The notes under the pieces were generated by a model. It was not told the DNA's origin and ran no database searches. It saw only the letters and a list, made by a program, of their open reading frames with translations. Source: Microcebus murinus (Eukaryota; Chordata; Mammalia; Primates; Cheirogaleidae). Taken from it: a stretch of 64,000 nt of DNA. Within the stretch, counting starts at the first letter, position 1. Each line of letters starts with the position of its first letter. Shown here piece after piece: positions 13,300-25,589 of this stretch. Location of the stretch: NCBI RefSeq assembly GCF_040939455.1, contig NC_134109.1, forward strand, positions 67,992,501 through 68,056,500, read 5' to 3'. The position numbers and the translations under genes were made by a program.

Positions 13300-13784
13300 C
13301 ACATCAAGGGTATGTTAGAGCAGTGGGCCCCTGTCAACTTAGATGGGATAATTAGCCATTTAGGTATGAAGTTGTGGTTGGATGTATTCACCTATGTTAT
13401 TCACATAGGTTCTTCACATAAACCAGTAAAATGACTTTGCGTCTGTGTTTAAATTGGAGGTGGGGGATTTGGGGGAAGATGTTTTATTTCGTTTTCTTAA
13501 TTCTGTTGTTTTTAATATGAACAACCGACAAGGTCACTCACACGAGTGCTCCCGGGGCCAGGCCTCTGACATCCTTTGCCTACACCCTGAAGCCAGCCTT
13601 TGAGTTGTGTGACTGAACGTCATCGTTCTTGCTGCAAAGGGACTATTCAAAGCCTGTCTAGATCTGGTCAGCCAAACTATATCTTAATGCAGCAAAGAGT
13701 ACAAAGATTTGGTCAGGATGGGAAGGAGGCACAGAATCGGAAAGATAAAACTAGTATATACATGTACGAGACCTTTTGTGGAAA
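13300..13784. other. Anonymous intronic sequence
   Basis: No gene or repeat recognised. Confidence 0.5.
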
Positions 13785-13890
13785 AAAATCTCATTTCATT
13801 CTTCACAGCAAGTATTCTGTGAAGTAACATTGCTATTTTTATAGATGAGAAAATTGAAACCCAGTGATGTCACATATTTGTACAAGTTTT
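13785..13890 (+). repeat. MIR fragment
   Basis: 'attgctatttttatagatga' followed by 'gaaaattgaaacccagtgat' matches the MIR centre. Confidence 0.6.
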
Positions 13891-15159
13891 TTTAATGGAG
13901 TGAATGGTGAAGCTTTGCTTAAACTTGGATTTTTTAGCTTTGAAGTTCATATTCTTTTTACCCATCCATGTTAGATTCGTAAGGTACAAATAACAAAATA
14001 TAACATTCTTATTTTGCAGATTATTTTTTTGACAATAGAGAGGTCTCACTTGGATGTTCTGGTTTTCTCTGTCTGAACTTTTAGGCATCTTAAAATTTGG
14101 AATTTTGTTTTTGTACCAATTGTAACTTATACCACAAATATTTATAAAGACCCTTTGCTCCATCGTAGGCACTATAGAAAATCCAGATGAATACTCTGTC
14201 CTTCTGTAGCTTTCAGTGTAGGAGAGAGAAAACATAAAGTGACATATGTGTGATGTAAAGCAGTAACTGACAGGGCCATAAGAGAGACAAAGACAGGGCC
14301 CTTGGGCAGTAGAAGAAGAGGTGGCTTTTAGACAGGAGCCCAAATACCTAAGAGTGCTTGTGTTACCTTGGTTCTCAGAGTAGATCGTCCAGTCTATGCT
14401 CAGTACTGTTTCAACAAAACAACAAAAGCTAAGATTAATCAAATCAAATTCACCTACCAAAAAATGGGAGCTGTTACATATCAGGAAATTTTACCAGAAA
14501 GCCTTAGGCACATATGATAATTCAGAGGAATTCAATAAACAAACTTTGGTTAATAAAAAAAAAATTTTTTTTAATCTCTGCTAAATGGTTATAAGTGGCT
14601 TGCTGTGAGCCACGTTTTAGTGTGATTATTAGCCACCTTCCATAGTTCCATCAAAGTTCAATGAAATGTAAACTCTTATTCAAAGAGTTTTGAATATGTT
14701 CCAAAATATTTTACATAACTCACTGTGATCCTTGGTGAAAGTGTGTGGATCACCTGTTGGAGATAGAGCTTTAACTGAAGACCTGCCACTAGCCTTGTAT
14801 TTATACAAAGAGCACCTGAAATTAGAAACAGAAAATGTCTAAATGAAGCAGTATCCCAGAAACTCTGCTATACCCATCTCATCAACCTCCCCCACTTGAG
14901 ATATTTTAAGATTTTATTTCTTGATTAACTTTCTCATATTTTCCTCTTTTGTTAGGAAATAGGCCTAAGTTAATGGAACCAGTGCTCCTACAAAACTAGT
15001 GGAAGAGATAGACAAATAGTGTTTGTAACTCAGTACATCATCAAGCTATAATATGTTAGTGAATATTTGATGATCATTCATCAGCTGTCTGTCCAAAGAG
15101 CTGTGAAGTTACTGAAAAAACCAATGAGATGGTCCTCATTCTTGGGATACTTAGGGAAG
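13891..15159. other. Anonymous intronic sequence
   Basis: The window's longest open frame (196 codons, minus strand, 13870-14460) overlaps here, but its composition gives no support for a protein. Confidence 0.5.
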
Positions 15160-15262
15160 CATCTGTGGCCAGAATAATGGCCCTATCTTCAAATGTAGCC
15201 ATACTGAGGATTAGGGCTCCAGTGTATGAATTTGGAGGGTACAAACACTTAGTCCATAGCAA
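15160..15262 (-). repeat. MaLR LTR end fragment
   Basis: 'actgaggattagggctccag', 'gtatgaatttggagggtac' and 'ttagtccatagc' match the 5' end of an MLT1-type LTR in reverse. Confidence 0.65.
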
Positions 15263-15605
15263 CCATATATATTTTTATATCCCATTTTTCTTTTGCTAAA
15301 TCTTATCGTTCCATGTCTATAGCAAATATTAATGCAGCAGTTTGATTTAGTTCAGGTATAGAGTTCTAAGATAAATATACCCACAACTAATCCCCTATCA
15401 TTGGCCATTTAAATCTGTTTTTCTGATTTTTGCCTGTAAGAAACAATTTTACAATCAACATTCTTGCAGCTAAATCATTGCACACATCCTTTCATTAGCC
15501 AAAAAAATGGGTTTTCTTAAATTTACTTACAAATTTTTGGTTGTCTTATAGATATAAAATTAGTTGATGGTAAAAATTTAGTATAGTAAAAACTAATGAT
15601 TTATT
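15263..15605. other. AT-rich sequence
   Basis: Possibly an old LINE, but not nameable. Confidence 0.4.
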
Positions 15606-16370
15606 TTATATTTTATTGAGGTGCAATGTGTATGCAGTAAAATGCACATGTGAGTGTGCAGCTTGCTATTTTACTTATGTGAACACCCATTTGAAAACGA
15701 CCCAGATCAAGATACAGAACATTTCCATCATCCCAGGAAGCTCTCTTATTCCTCTTTCCAGTTAGTAACCCCCATGCTTAGAGATAAACACTCCTCTGAT
15801 TCTTATCACCATAGATAGCTATATCTGTTCATCAACGTCACATGAGTGGACTCATACAGCTTGTATTAACTCTTTTACGTCTTGGTTTCTTTCCTTGAGT
15901 ATGTTTTTGAGATCCATCCCATATGGTTTCATGTGTTAGTGTAAATAGTTTTGTTTTTTTATTGCTGACAGTATTCTGTAATATGGATATGTCATAGTTT
16001 GTCCATTCTTCTGTACATTTGGGTTGCTTCCAGTTTTTAGTTGTGGTGAATAAAGTTGCTTTGTACATTCTAGTATAAGTCTTTGTGGTGAATAAAGTGG
16101 CTTTGTACATTCTAGCATAAGTCTTTGTGGACATATGTACCCATTTTTCTTGCCTATACAGATCACAATGGAATTGCTGGATCATAGGAATGTTATATTA
16201 ATACTTAATCATATCAGAAACTGCCAACAGTTTTTTAAGTGGTTGTTATATTTTATAGTCCACTTGTAATGTGTTAAGTGTTCTAAATCCTAGACTTCAC
16301 TTGGTATTACCAGTTTTAAAAAAAATTAGCCATGCTATTGGGTATGTTGCAGTAATTCATTCAGTTTTTT
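15606..16370 (-). repeat. Old L1 3' segment (L1M-like) with a tandem duplication
   Basis: Antisense L1M-type phrases: 'acccagatcaagatacagaa', 'tgagatccatcccatatggt', 'tctgtacatttgggttgctt' and 'tggaattgctggatcatagg'. A 42-base unit inside it is duplicated (16041-16130). Confidence 0.75.
16041..16130. repeat. 42-base tandem duplication inside L1
   Basis: Copies at 16041-16082 and 16083-16124, plus six bases of a third. The two copies differ at two positions (TTGC/TGGC and AGTATA/AGCATA). It is in multiples of three, so antisense reading frames show a duplicated 14-residue block. Confidence 0.95.
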
Positions 16371-17744
16371 AACCTTAAAGAAGTATATATGTCTAAAATG
16401 AGCCTAAATAGCTAGATTTGAAAACATTTTGATTTTACACAATGAAACAAAATGTTCATAATCTACCCTCTACTTAGTCCTGTTTTTAATATGAACAAAA
16501 GCCAACAAACAAAAAAACATGTCAGTACAGTTCAAATAAATAATTTCTTTTTTTCCATTTTTCAAAAATGAGACTAGTAGTTTAATTTTCAATTTTGAGG
16601 TTTGGCTTTTATTTCTTATATTTCTTTTTTCTTTTTTTTTTTAGTTGGGAGCTCATGACAAAAAAAACTCAGAGGTTTGACTTTTAAATAAAATTTTCTT
16701 GCTTTAAGTTGTAAATTTTACAACTCAGTCTGTCCAGGGATAATACAGTTTGTGCTGCTACAAGCAGAATTTCTCCTCCTTCTCCCACTTATGTATCCAT
16801 CCCAAATTTTACTGCCTTCCTCTCTGCTTTAGATTTTGTTGGTCATCATTTATTTCTGATATTTAGTCAGAATGGGGCCGTTGAGAGTCCTAGTTCCTTT
16901 GAAAAGACAGACACTGCACTTGCCTTGCAGGACAGGCTGATGCTTCTGTCCTGGGTGGGAGGTAATGCATTTCCATGATTTTTATGGCAGCATCATTGCA
17001 CCCTGTCATCCTCACAGTCTGATATGGACCTCATTTACTTCTCTTTCTGTCCCATGAAGGATGGGTCCAGAAACCTCTAAATAACACACTGAAAGAATTA
17101 GGCATGACTAAGCCACAGTAGCTCAGGGGAATAATTTTGTAGAACTTTCTCTTGTCATTTATCCCAGTTATATGGTGTAGAGCTCTCCCAACATTTCTCT
17201 TCCAACAGAGATCTGACTCTCTTAATCTATATCAGATGCGATGAGGAAGCCTGGAGTTTATTTTGGACTTCATGATAGATTAGAAAATAAGCATACACAG
17301 AGCTTCTTTCTTGCTGTTGGCAAGTGGTTTTATTTTGTTTTGACTCTTACACTGCTTTCCTGTAGTTCAGAAAGTTCTGTTGGAGTTTGATGTTTTACAA
17401 AGCCTGGGATTGTGCCACACCCGGTAGGTGCTTTGATGAAGACGTTTCAGTGATGATGTTACCCCAACCGGGGGTGACATGGAGCTCTCTGATAGAAAGA
17501 ACTGAGAGGAAAGAGCTTGAGGTCTGCTAGCCCTAGGATTTGGGGGATATAAGTTCTCCCTGCGAACCATGGAAATGTGCCTTGCTGTTAATCTGGGCCC
17601 AAGAAGATGAAAAAAAGAAAAAGTTAATATTAGGATCAAAATTGAGCAGATAAGTTAAGATTGTTTACATTCATTTTTGTCTTTATCGGTGTTCATAAGT
17701 TACAGTCTGTACAACATAATACTCTGTTTACCTACTAATTTGTT
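16371..17744. other. Anonymous intronic sequence
   Basis: AT-rich, with poly-T runs near 16620-16642. No gene or named repeat. Confidence 0.5.
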
Positions 17745-18020
17745 ATGTGGCATTTAGCAAGTTGCGTAACCTCTCTGTACTTCTCTTTCTTTGTGAAAGT
17801 TGGCGCTAATGAGATCCAGTGACCTTCTCACTTCAGAGCTCAGTGAGAGGCTACATAGTGTGGGTCTAAGAGCACCGCTCAAGCCAAATGGCCAGGGTTC
17901 AAGTTCTTACCAGATGTCTGACATCTGAGCCCTACTCACTTTCTTGATGCCCTGTGTAACAGGTTGGTAATGATAGCACCCCCCTCACAGGATTGTAATT
18001 GTGCTTCAGTGAGGTTCAAA
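17745..18020 (-). repeat. MIR (possibly two overlapping fragments)
   Basis: Reverse MIR phrases 'gcaagttgcgtaacctctct', 'gaggctacatagtgtgggtc', 'taagagcaccgctcaagcca' and 'ccctcacaggattgtaattg'. The order suggests two MIR pieces. Confidence 0.7.
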
Positions 18021-18229
18021 GCACTTCTGATTTCTTCTGGCATAGTAGAAAGGGTTTATTAAGTAAGATATCCCTGTAATGTTTGTGCTAATTTGAATTT
18101 TCTTATTTCCTAGGAAGTATCTTCCAACATTCTTACGGGAATAAAGCAGAGGACAAATTAGTATTGATTTTTTATTTAATATAATACTTTAATTTTATTG
18201 AAATAAATTTATAAACCAAATTTCTGTAC

Positions 18230-18960
18230 AACATCTAAAGATATTTTGGGAAATATAAACTAGTTAAAAAGAAAACAAGTGACCCATGTTCACCAATCAT
18301 TTTCTTTTATTTCCAATCAGGCTTTGATTTTTTTTTCTATTTATAGATTAACTTCACTTATTTACCAAGCTATAATTATTCTGTATTAATCATCATGATT
18401 CCTAATCTTTTCATTTACTATTCAGTCATAAGCATTTTCCTGTTATTACCTAAGATTAATTAAGCACCACTTCACTGGTTGCATAATATCATTTTGAATA
18501 GACTCTCTTGATCTATTTATCTTTGCTAGATTATTGAACACAGTGATTATGATTTTTTCAGTGTTATAAATAATGGTGCAATAAATATCCATGTTCAGAC
18601 TTAAGTTTACAGGGTTCATTATTTCTTTAGGGTAGGTTTCAAATATAGAATTACTAGGGTAAGCTATGTGAATATTTTGAGTAACTTGAATTTGTTAAAT
18701 AACTTCCAGAAATGGTTGCTACTAGTAATATACCCGAATGTGTATTTCATCACATTCTCCTAGCACTGATTATCATCATTTTTCTAATCTATGCCAATTT
18801 GTAGGTAAGCTATGGTACTGCTCCTGTTTTTATTTGTGTTTCATTATGGAGTACCTAAACATTTTGTTATGGATTTGCTTACTAAAGTTATTAATATTTA
18901 TTCTTTTGGGGAATGTCTATTCATGTCCTTAACCTGATTATTTAGGAATCTTGGTGTTTT
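18230..18960 (-). repeat. Old L1 3' segment
   Basis: 'gtgttataaataatggtgca', 'atagaattactagggtaagc' and 'cattctcctagcactgatta' recall the reverse of old L1M 3' regions. Confidence 0.55.
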
Positions 18961-19559
18961 TCTCCCTAATATAGGTAAGTTCTTTGTAGAAGAAAGAACT
19001 CTGGACCTATATGTGAAATATTTTCTAAGAATAATTCCTCATGTCTTATTTGCTTCTTATTTTGGTTTCAAGCTTTTAAATAAAAGAAATAAATAAGAAT
19101 GTATAGTTAGATCTTTATGTCTTTTCCAATGCCTTTTTTCCTATAGTTTCTAAGTGTAGTTCTTCATTCTATAAAGGTTTGGTAAGATTCAATTTTGTTA
19201 TCCTCTGGTTTTTGTAGGAGTTTTCATGTGCGTATACATATATATAATACCTTTATATAAACTTAAATGCCTTTAAAAAATACTTCGGGTATTTCTTTAG
19301 CTTTTCTTGTATCAGTCATTGATACAGCATGGACTCAAGTCTAAATCCCTTACCATTTCAGTACTTGGTTAGAAAAGTATGTGATTCAGTGGGGTTCAGT
19401 AATATTACCCAGTGGTGCAATTATACTTATAAAAATCACAATTGAAGAGTATTTATTAAATGCTTCTTGAATTGCCAATGTCTAGTCACAACAGATGAAC
19501 CCTTTGTTCAATAAGAGATTGTAGTCAGAACGGAAACTTGGGGTAGCTGCAAAAGCCTC
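18961..19559. other. Anonymous AT-rich sequence
   Basis: No gene or named repeat recognised. Confidence 0.45.
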
Positions 19560-19690
19560 AGAGGTGAGATCTCTAGCGAATGACCTCTCTTTTAACTTCA
19601 GTTTCCTCATCTGTGTTCTGAACGAGTTGAACTAAATGATTTCTAAGGAGCTCTGCAGCTTTGGTATCACTGGATTTTGTTATACAGAAA
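19560..19690 (-). repeat. MIR-family fragment
   Basis: 'tttcctcatctgt' followed by 'gatttctaaggagctctgca' resembles a reversed MIR-type SINE. Confidence 0.5.
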
Positions 19691-20392
19691 CATGTGCATA
19701 CACAGACAGCCACACAAAGACGAGACAGCCTTTATCTACGCCACTTCGCCACGTATTTTCCAATCTGCAGCATTATGTACTTTGTTTATTCACACTCAGG
19801 GAGACAGGGAGGCGGAAGCTGATAACTGTAATGAAGAAGAATTATAACAGCCAAACGACTTCGTCCACAGGCAACTGCCCTTGTAGGCAAACCTCCACAG
19901 CAAGTACATGGTCATAGAAAATTGGCCACTGATTGCCCACACTTACATATAACCTCTTAAAAGGTCCCCTTGGACTGTTAAAGCAGCGAGGGGCTACTTA
20001 ACCTCTCCTGTTGTTTGCGAAGATCCGTGATCCCTTATCAAAACCTTAGTCCCAGATGTGTTTCGGAATTCAGTTCTTCTGAGTTCAGAAATGGTACATA
20101 GGACATGAACTAAATTTTATGTAATATCTCCAAGTGGGATTTGGGGCAGTACCCGTAATCAACCACATTAATATTTTTGTAGCAAAATGTGTGAATATTC
20201 ACAATAAGTTGGATAAACAGCAACTATAAGTAACCTCACTTCATTTCATGGCAGGTTTTGCCAAAAATGGGGATATAAAAAAACTTCTGTTTTCTATAGC
20301 TTTTTGAATTTTGGAAAGTAGATAAGGGATTATGGGCCTGAAATCTGATTATGACCCCTCTGCAGAAACCTTCCGCAGAGGTTTAGATACTG
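19691..20392. other. Anonymous intronic sequence
   Basis: No gene or named repeat recognised. It directly precedes the long inverted repeat. Confidence 0.5.
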
Positions 20393-20558
20393 GGCTAGCA
20401 AGGAGGAGAAAAGGGACACTCGAGCTGTCATAGGCAGAGGGAAAAAACAAAAGCATCAGGAGTAAGGTGTCTGGAATATATCTGGGCAGATAGTGTTACT
20501 GGGGCCTGAGGGATTGAGCTTGTAGGGAGGGGTCACTGTTTTCACTAGAGGGAGAAAG
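20393..20558. repeat. Left arm of long inverted repeat
   Basis: Begins GGCTAGCAAGGAGGAG and ends GAGGGAGAAAG. Pairs with 20628-20794, with about 5 mismatches and one single-base indel by my hand alignment, so about 96% identity. Arm composition is ordinary genomic sequence that matches no transposon I know. Confidence 0.97.
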
Positions 20559-20627
20559 AGACACTAGAACTCAGACTTGGACTAGCATATAAGGCCTTCA
20601 GTCTTGTCTCTCATCCAGCTGTACCAC

Positions 20628-20794
20628 CTTTCTCCCTCTAGTGAAAACAGTGACCCCTCCCTACAAGCTCAGTCCCTCAGGCCCCAGTAACACTATCTGC
20701 CCAGATGTATTCCAGACACACTTACTCCTGATGCTTTTGTTTTTTCCCTCTGCCTATGACAGCTTATGTGTCCCTTTTCTCCTCCTTGCTAGCC
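20628..20794. repeat. Right arm of long inverted repeat
   Basis: The reverse complement of the left arm after a 69-base spacer (20559-20627). Differences lie at TCG/ATA near the outer end, one extra T/G in the GTGTCTGG region, and two transitions. No convincing target-site duplication flanks the 402-base unit. Confidence 0.97.
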
Positions 20795-21000
20795 TAACTT
20801 TTTTCTGCCGTTAGTCCTAACCACCTCCCAGGTTCCCAGTCTGGGAGGTTCTCCTAGATTTTCCAGTTTGGAATGACACTTTCTCTCCTTTGTTCAGCTT
20901 TTATATTCCGTATCTTTATTGTGGTACGTATCAGAAACTGCCTAGTATTAGAAAAGCTTGTGTGTATATCCCGTGACCTCTACTGAATTACGAGCCCCTG

Positions 21001-21140
21001 GAGTAGTGGTTCTCAAATCTTAATATGCATAGAATGCTGCTTGTTATAATGCAGATTCTGGGTTCCCCCTCCTTCCTCCCAAGAGACTCATTTCCAGTAG
21101 TTTGAGTGGGACCCAGAAACAACATGTTGGCAAGTCTCTG
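21001..21140 (+). repeat. MER5A (hAT-Charlie nonautonomous transposon)
   Basis: 'agtggttctcaaatctta', 'gcagattctgggttcccc' and 'gagtgggacccagaa' match MER5A in order. The 3' end is lost. Confidence 0.78.
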
Positions 21141-21724
21141 ATCACGTAAACTCTTCTGTTTCATCTCCTTGAATAGGAGGAACCTGACAGCAGGTTCTGT
21201 TCTTGAAACAAGGAGCTACCCCAGGACTCTGGAATCAGAACCTAAAGCTGAATTGTAGCCTCAACATCAGTCCACACATAAGTTCTGCCTTTGCTTTTCT
21301 TGCCATCTATTTCCTTTCGTTTGTATAATTCTGTGGAAAATGAAATCCTGAACAGATATTGTTGATAATGCTATAGTTTCTAGTAACATTTATATAGGAC
21401 ATTTCTTGGTACAGCAAAACTTGCCAGTTATGCTTTTAGTAGTACCAAAGTGTAGGAAGCAGCCACAGCCAGTACACAACAGCCAAGTGCCACCGGGCTG
21501 ACAGGTTGGCACACATCCTAAGAATACTACATTGTGGACTTTTAAAGGCTGAAGACTTCATGCAGTCACATCCTTCTCCCGGGACATTCATTTCAGAAGT
21601 GTTGCTGCTTATTCTATGGTTAGATTTCTGAGTTTGAAGAGAGCCTAGTTGTAGCTCATACTTCAGCTCCACCAAAGATTCTCCACATTCCTCTTCTTGG
21701 TTTCTAATAATAAGTATGTTGACA
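21141..21724. other. Anonymous intronic sequence
   Basis: No gene or named repeat recognised. Confidence 0.45.
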
Positions 21725-21985
21725 AGCAATAATTAATATAGCTACTCTTAAGTGAGTTCTGTATGCTAGAACTGTGTTAATCACTTTACGTAAATTATCT
21801 CATTCACTCCTCAAGACAATACTAAGAGAAAGTGTAATTATCACCCCACTTACTGGTGAGGACCCCACATTCAGAGAGGTTAGGCAGTGTGCCCAAAGTA
21901 ACACAGCTAAGGGAATGTCAGCCCAAGTGAGCTGACTCCAGAGCTCACACTCTGCTATATTCTAGCTACCACTTTTGAAGTTCTT
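21725..21985 (+). repeat. Near full-length MIR
   Basis: 'gagttctgtatgctagaact', 'aaattatctcattcactcct', 'cagagaggttaggcagtgtg', 'taacacagctaagg' and 'ccagagctcacactctgct' follow the complete MIR order over about 260 bases. Confidence 0.88.
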
Positions 21986-23379
21986 AGTGTCCTGAATTAC
22001 TATTATAGTTGCATTTCTGCTCTGTCTTTTGTGCATTTGAGAGGATGTTTTTTTTTTTTCCTGTCCTATTTTTGAGTGTGTTATATTGTTACATGTAAAT
22101 GTGTCTAATCTCAATTCTGTGGGTGTCTAGACCTCTACTGGGCAGAATTTGGCATATGGGCAGCTTGCCCAATATAAGAATATGCCACCAGGAGGGGCTG
22201 AGTGCTGCCATAGCTCTTAAGAGAAGAGAAATTAAGTGCAACTCCTCGTAACCCCCTTCCTCTCTCCCTGGGGACAGTGCCAGAAGCCTAGACCTGTTGT
22301 TTAGATCAGAGCTGAAGAATGGGCCCTCTAGTTGGAGTGCAAGCCCACCACGTTTAAATCACTTCAAATCACTCTTCTGTAATGGGACAAATAGAAAAGG
22401 ATAAACAGCAAAACATGAGAATCCTTGTGGTTTTTAATTAGTTTCATGGCTGCCGTCAATCAAATGGTTATTTCACAATGGAAAACTCTGGACACATTCA
22501 CGTTCTGTTCCTCTCTCCTTTGCTGTTGATATTGGAAAATGCCACTATTTTGACGAACTATAAATTAAACTAATTTTAGTGAGGAAAATAGTTCTTGGGA
22601 ACATTTAGGTGCTTAACACATGGGCCATTGTTAGTGAATGAGATGAAAATGGAGATATTGACTTGGCATTCTTAGGATCTTTTTTATTTTATTTTTTTTT
22701 TTTTAGAGGTTAGAACTACTAATACGTGAGAAATAAAGGAAAATAGCCAGAGGGGGCTGGAGGCAAATATCATAAAGCCACTGGGACATGACATAGAAGG
22801 AGTTGGAGAAAATTTCCCAAGCATAAAAACAAAAAGAAAGAGAAGGGTTAGAAGGGAAAACTTTAAAAATAAAGTTCTGAAAAGTTATGCATGTAGAAAG
22901 CCATATTCTCCATCAGCTTTTCATTGCTTGGCAGCTGCCATTTGTAGCACAATCTGAGTTCCTTAGGCTGGGTGGGGAGGGTTGTATGTCCCTGCTTCAT
23001 TTGCAGGGACAGCTACAGGGGACAGCTATGCAGGTGGGAGCAGAGTTGTGAGGCATGGGTAAGTACCCCATAAAGCATATACATGTGAGCAGTGCAAACT
23101 CTCAGATGATGAATATAGCAAAAAGAAAATGCAGTGTGTTCTGTGGGTTAGGGGATAGGGAACCTGTTTAGAGCTCTTCTAACCAGCATTAAGTTTCCTG
23201 TTCCTGGGACAGGGACCTGTCCTGCTTCCCCTCCAGTTAACAGGACTGCCTCTAGTCCACCCTGCCTTAGCTGTCCAGTAAATATTTCCGCCTGACCCAA
23301 AGCTAGGCCAATATAGCACCTACTGGCATCCCTGAAGAATCCCTTCATGGTTAACTGCATCATCCTCTATCACCTTCCC
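21986..23379. other. Anonymous intronic sequence
   Basis: Holds an A/T-rich run near 22680-22705. No gene or named repeat. Confidence 0.45.
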
Positions 23380-23840
23380 CAGGCTAGAAACCTTAGCACT
23401 GGACTTGGTCTTCCAAGTCATTCACCTTTTACATTCAAGTCAGTTACTAAGTCCTGGTCCCTTTACACAGGTCTGTTTTAGGCCTGCATCTCCTCTCTTA
23501 TGAAACCTTGAGGTACTTTCCAAATTGGTCTTTGGTTTTTCTGTCCTTTTCCATTTAAGCAATCCTCAGCTCTGCCAAAACTTTTTAATTTCTAAAATGA
23601 AAGCCTGATTTTAATAGTCTTGATTAATTTTCTAAAACTAAGTCCAAATTCTTTAACATAACTTAATCCAGTCCCATCCTGCTTTTATTATAGAGCCTAT
23701 ACATCACGTGCTTTTTTTCCATTCCCTGGTTTGATGCTGTATATCTATTTCTGTGATCCTTGGTTCTGATTTTTATTCTTGTTTATATTTCATCATTATT
23801 TTATATCATGTGATCTTTTTAAAAACGCCACGTACACAAA
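23380..23840 (+). repeat. L2-like old LINE
   Basis: 'aagtcattcaccttttacat', 'aagtcctggtccc', 'aagtccaaattctttaacat' and 'taatccagtcccatcctgct' resemble the common old LINE phrase order. Highly diverged. Confidence 0.45.
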
Positions 23841-24264
23841 AGAGAAATTAATGGCTAGGCTGGAGTTCAGACCCAGTATGATTTTATTATAAAGGTAGCT
23901 GTTCCCCTAAATATGCCAATATCTGTGATCTTAAAATTAAATGTTACTTAAAGAAGTCTATTCTCTAATTTGGGAATTCCTGGAAAATATTAGTGGGAGG
24001 AGCATATATTTTATTCCCCTTCAAAGAATGAGAATGTAGTAACTCACCATTGAGTATCCCTCAAAGCCCCAATTTTTATTTGTTATGCCTCTTGTGTTGG
24101 GAATTACAAGATTTCAGTCATAAGTGAAAGTCACAGATCCCTCTCTACTAAACTCCACATTCTGTATCGATGCAGGCTCTCTTGTTTTTGTCTATATTAT
24201 TCATTACCTGACACTTTAAGTGCTTGGGGATTTCCAGCCTTGGGAGGCAGCACTGCAGGGTGAA
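23841..24264. other. Anonymous intronic sequence
   Basis: No gene or named repeat recognised. Confidence 0.45.
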
Positions 24265-24492
24265 TAAGACAGAGGCCATGGCCAAGGCTCTCATCTCCAT
24301 TCTGCCACTTCCTAGCTGCGTGGCCTGGGGCAAATTCCTTGACCTCTGTGTACCTTGGTTTCTCCATCTGGGCAGTAGATTTAAGAATGGTAATTTCTTA
24401 GGTTTGTGAGGAAGATTAAATGAGTTAATATATGCAGAATGCTTAAAATAGGCCCCGACACATAATAAGCACTCACCTGTTGTTATTTTTGT
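24265..24492 (-). repeat. MIR
   Basis: Reverse MIR: 'ctgccacttcctagctgcgt', 'gcaaattccttgacctctgt', 'gaagattaaatgagttaata' and 'acataataagcactcacc' in order. Confidence 0.9.
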
Positions 24493-24599
24493 TGTTAGAG
24501 CTGGATTTGTTCATGTGAAAGGCCACTTTCCCTTTGTTCTCTGTTAATATTACTATCATTGGATCAAAATGAGTAATTTTTAGACAGTTAACATCTCTG

Positions 24600-25250
24600 G
24601 GTATCTTAGTCTCTGGGGTCTGCTCCCATGTCCCACCTGGAGGACAGGGGGCAGGTTGCACTCACCGTATCCGGTGGGGAGGGAGTGCAAACCCCTCTGC
24701 AGCCTGTTGGTTGGAAGTGCTGTTCTCCGGGCTCTCCTCCTGCTGAATGTCTCCCCACAGAGTGCTTCAGAGCAGTGGAATGTGGAAAACAAGGCTCATT
24801 CTGCTCCCTCTTTGGGGCTCTGGGAGTTCTAGTTACAGTAATTGACAGTTGAAAATGTGCAGGGTCCAGTTCGCTCTCTCTCTCTCTCATTTCTCTCCCA
24901 GCCCCATCTTGGTGACGTCTTGCAGTGTGCCTCACCGTTGATATTCTCCCATGTGGCTGTAGCACACCACGTCTCAGCAGCCCTTGCGGTCCGTGGGCCA
25001 CATGGAGCCAGCATGGGAACAGGATAGCCCAGAGGATTACAATTCAGTACTTGTCAGTGGGACACCAGGACACAAGGACCAGAGTTCAGAGACCTGCTCT
25101 AGCAGTCTGCTCCGAATGCTCACAGGGGACAACATGTGGGCAGGAGAGGGTCAGTGGCCCTTCCCTTTGCATGACTTTAGAGAAGAAAGAGACTGTCGAT
25201 CCAAAGGGAGTGGTTGACCAGAATCGGATTACCAGATTACTGTCTGAGGA
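24600..25250. other. GC- and CpG-richer block of unknown nature
   Basis: More GC and CpG than its surroundings, with overlapping open frames on both strands, a short (TC)n run at about 24873-24890, an acceptor-like CTCCCCACAG near 24763, and a donor-like GGTGAGTG on the minus strand near 24660. None of the frames resembles a known protein. A decayed LTR, an alternative exon or a regulatory block are all possible. Confidence 0.3.
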
Positions 25251-25363
25251 TACAACCTGGGATTTCTTCCTTTTCCTAATCATTTCCCCCTTAGAGGAGT
25301 ATAGAAACATCAAGCTCATTTTGTAAGTCCTCTGACAGCCTCTGAAATTTCTAAAGCAAAATA

Positions 25364-25364
<1 letters not shown>

Positions 25365-25407
<43 letters not shown>
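25365..25407. repeat. (GT)n(AT)n microsatellite
   Basis: Six GT units pass directly into about fifteen AT units, then an A-rich tail. Confidence 0.95.
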
Positions 25408-25408
<1 letters not shown>

Positions 25409-25454
25409 AAAAATAAATACTTCTACCTAAACTCAGGATTTGTAGCTAGAACTT

Positions 25455-25560
25455 TCTTTCTCGCCCCTTCCTTCCACCCTCTTTTTGTCCCCCTCTCCCT
25501 CCCTCCGTTATCCCTCTCTTTTTGTCTATACACCTGTTTCCTTCCCTTTCTATCTACACA
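25455..25560. repeat. Pyrimidine-rich (CCTT-type) tract
   Basis: Long C/T-biased run with CCCTCCCTCC and CCTTCC units. Confidence 0.7.
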
Positions 25561-25589
25561 CCTGTTTTTATTAACTCATTTATATATTA

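Noticed and set aside
13870..14460. 196-codon open frame on the minus strand, the longest in the window
   Set aside because: No recognisable domain or homolog, low-complexity lysine- and asparagine-rich end, overlap with a MIR fragment, and no supporting splice context. Chance is the better explanation.
20393..20794. Inverted repeat considered as a microRNA precursor or a DNA transposon
   Set aside because: Arms are far longer than a microRNA precursor stem, and no target-site duplication or known terminal motif supports a transposon. Kept as a fold-back duplication instead.
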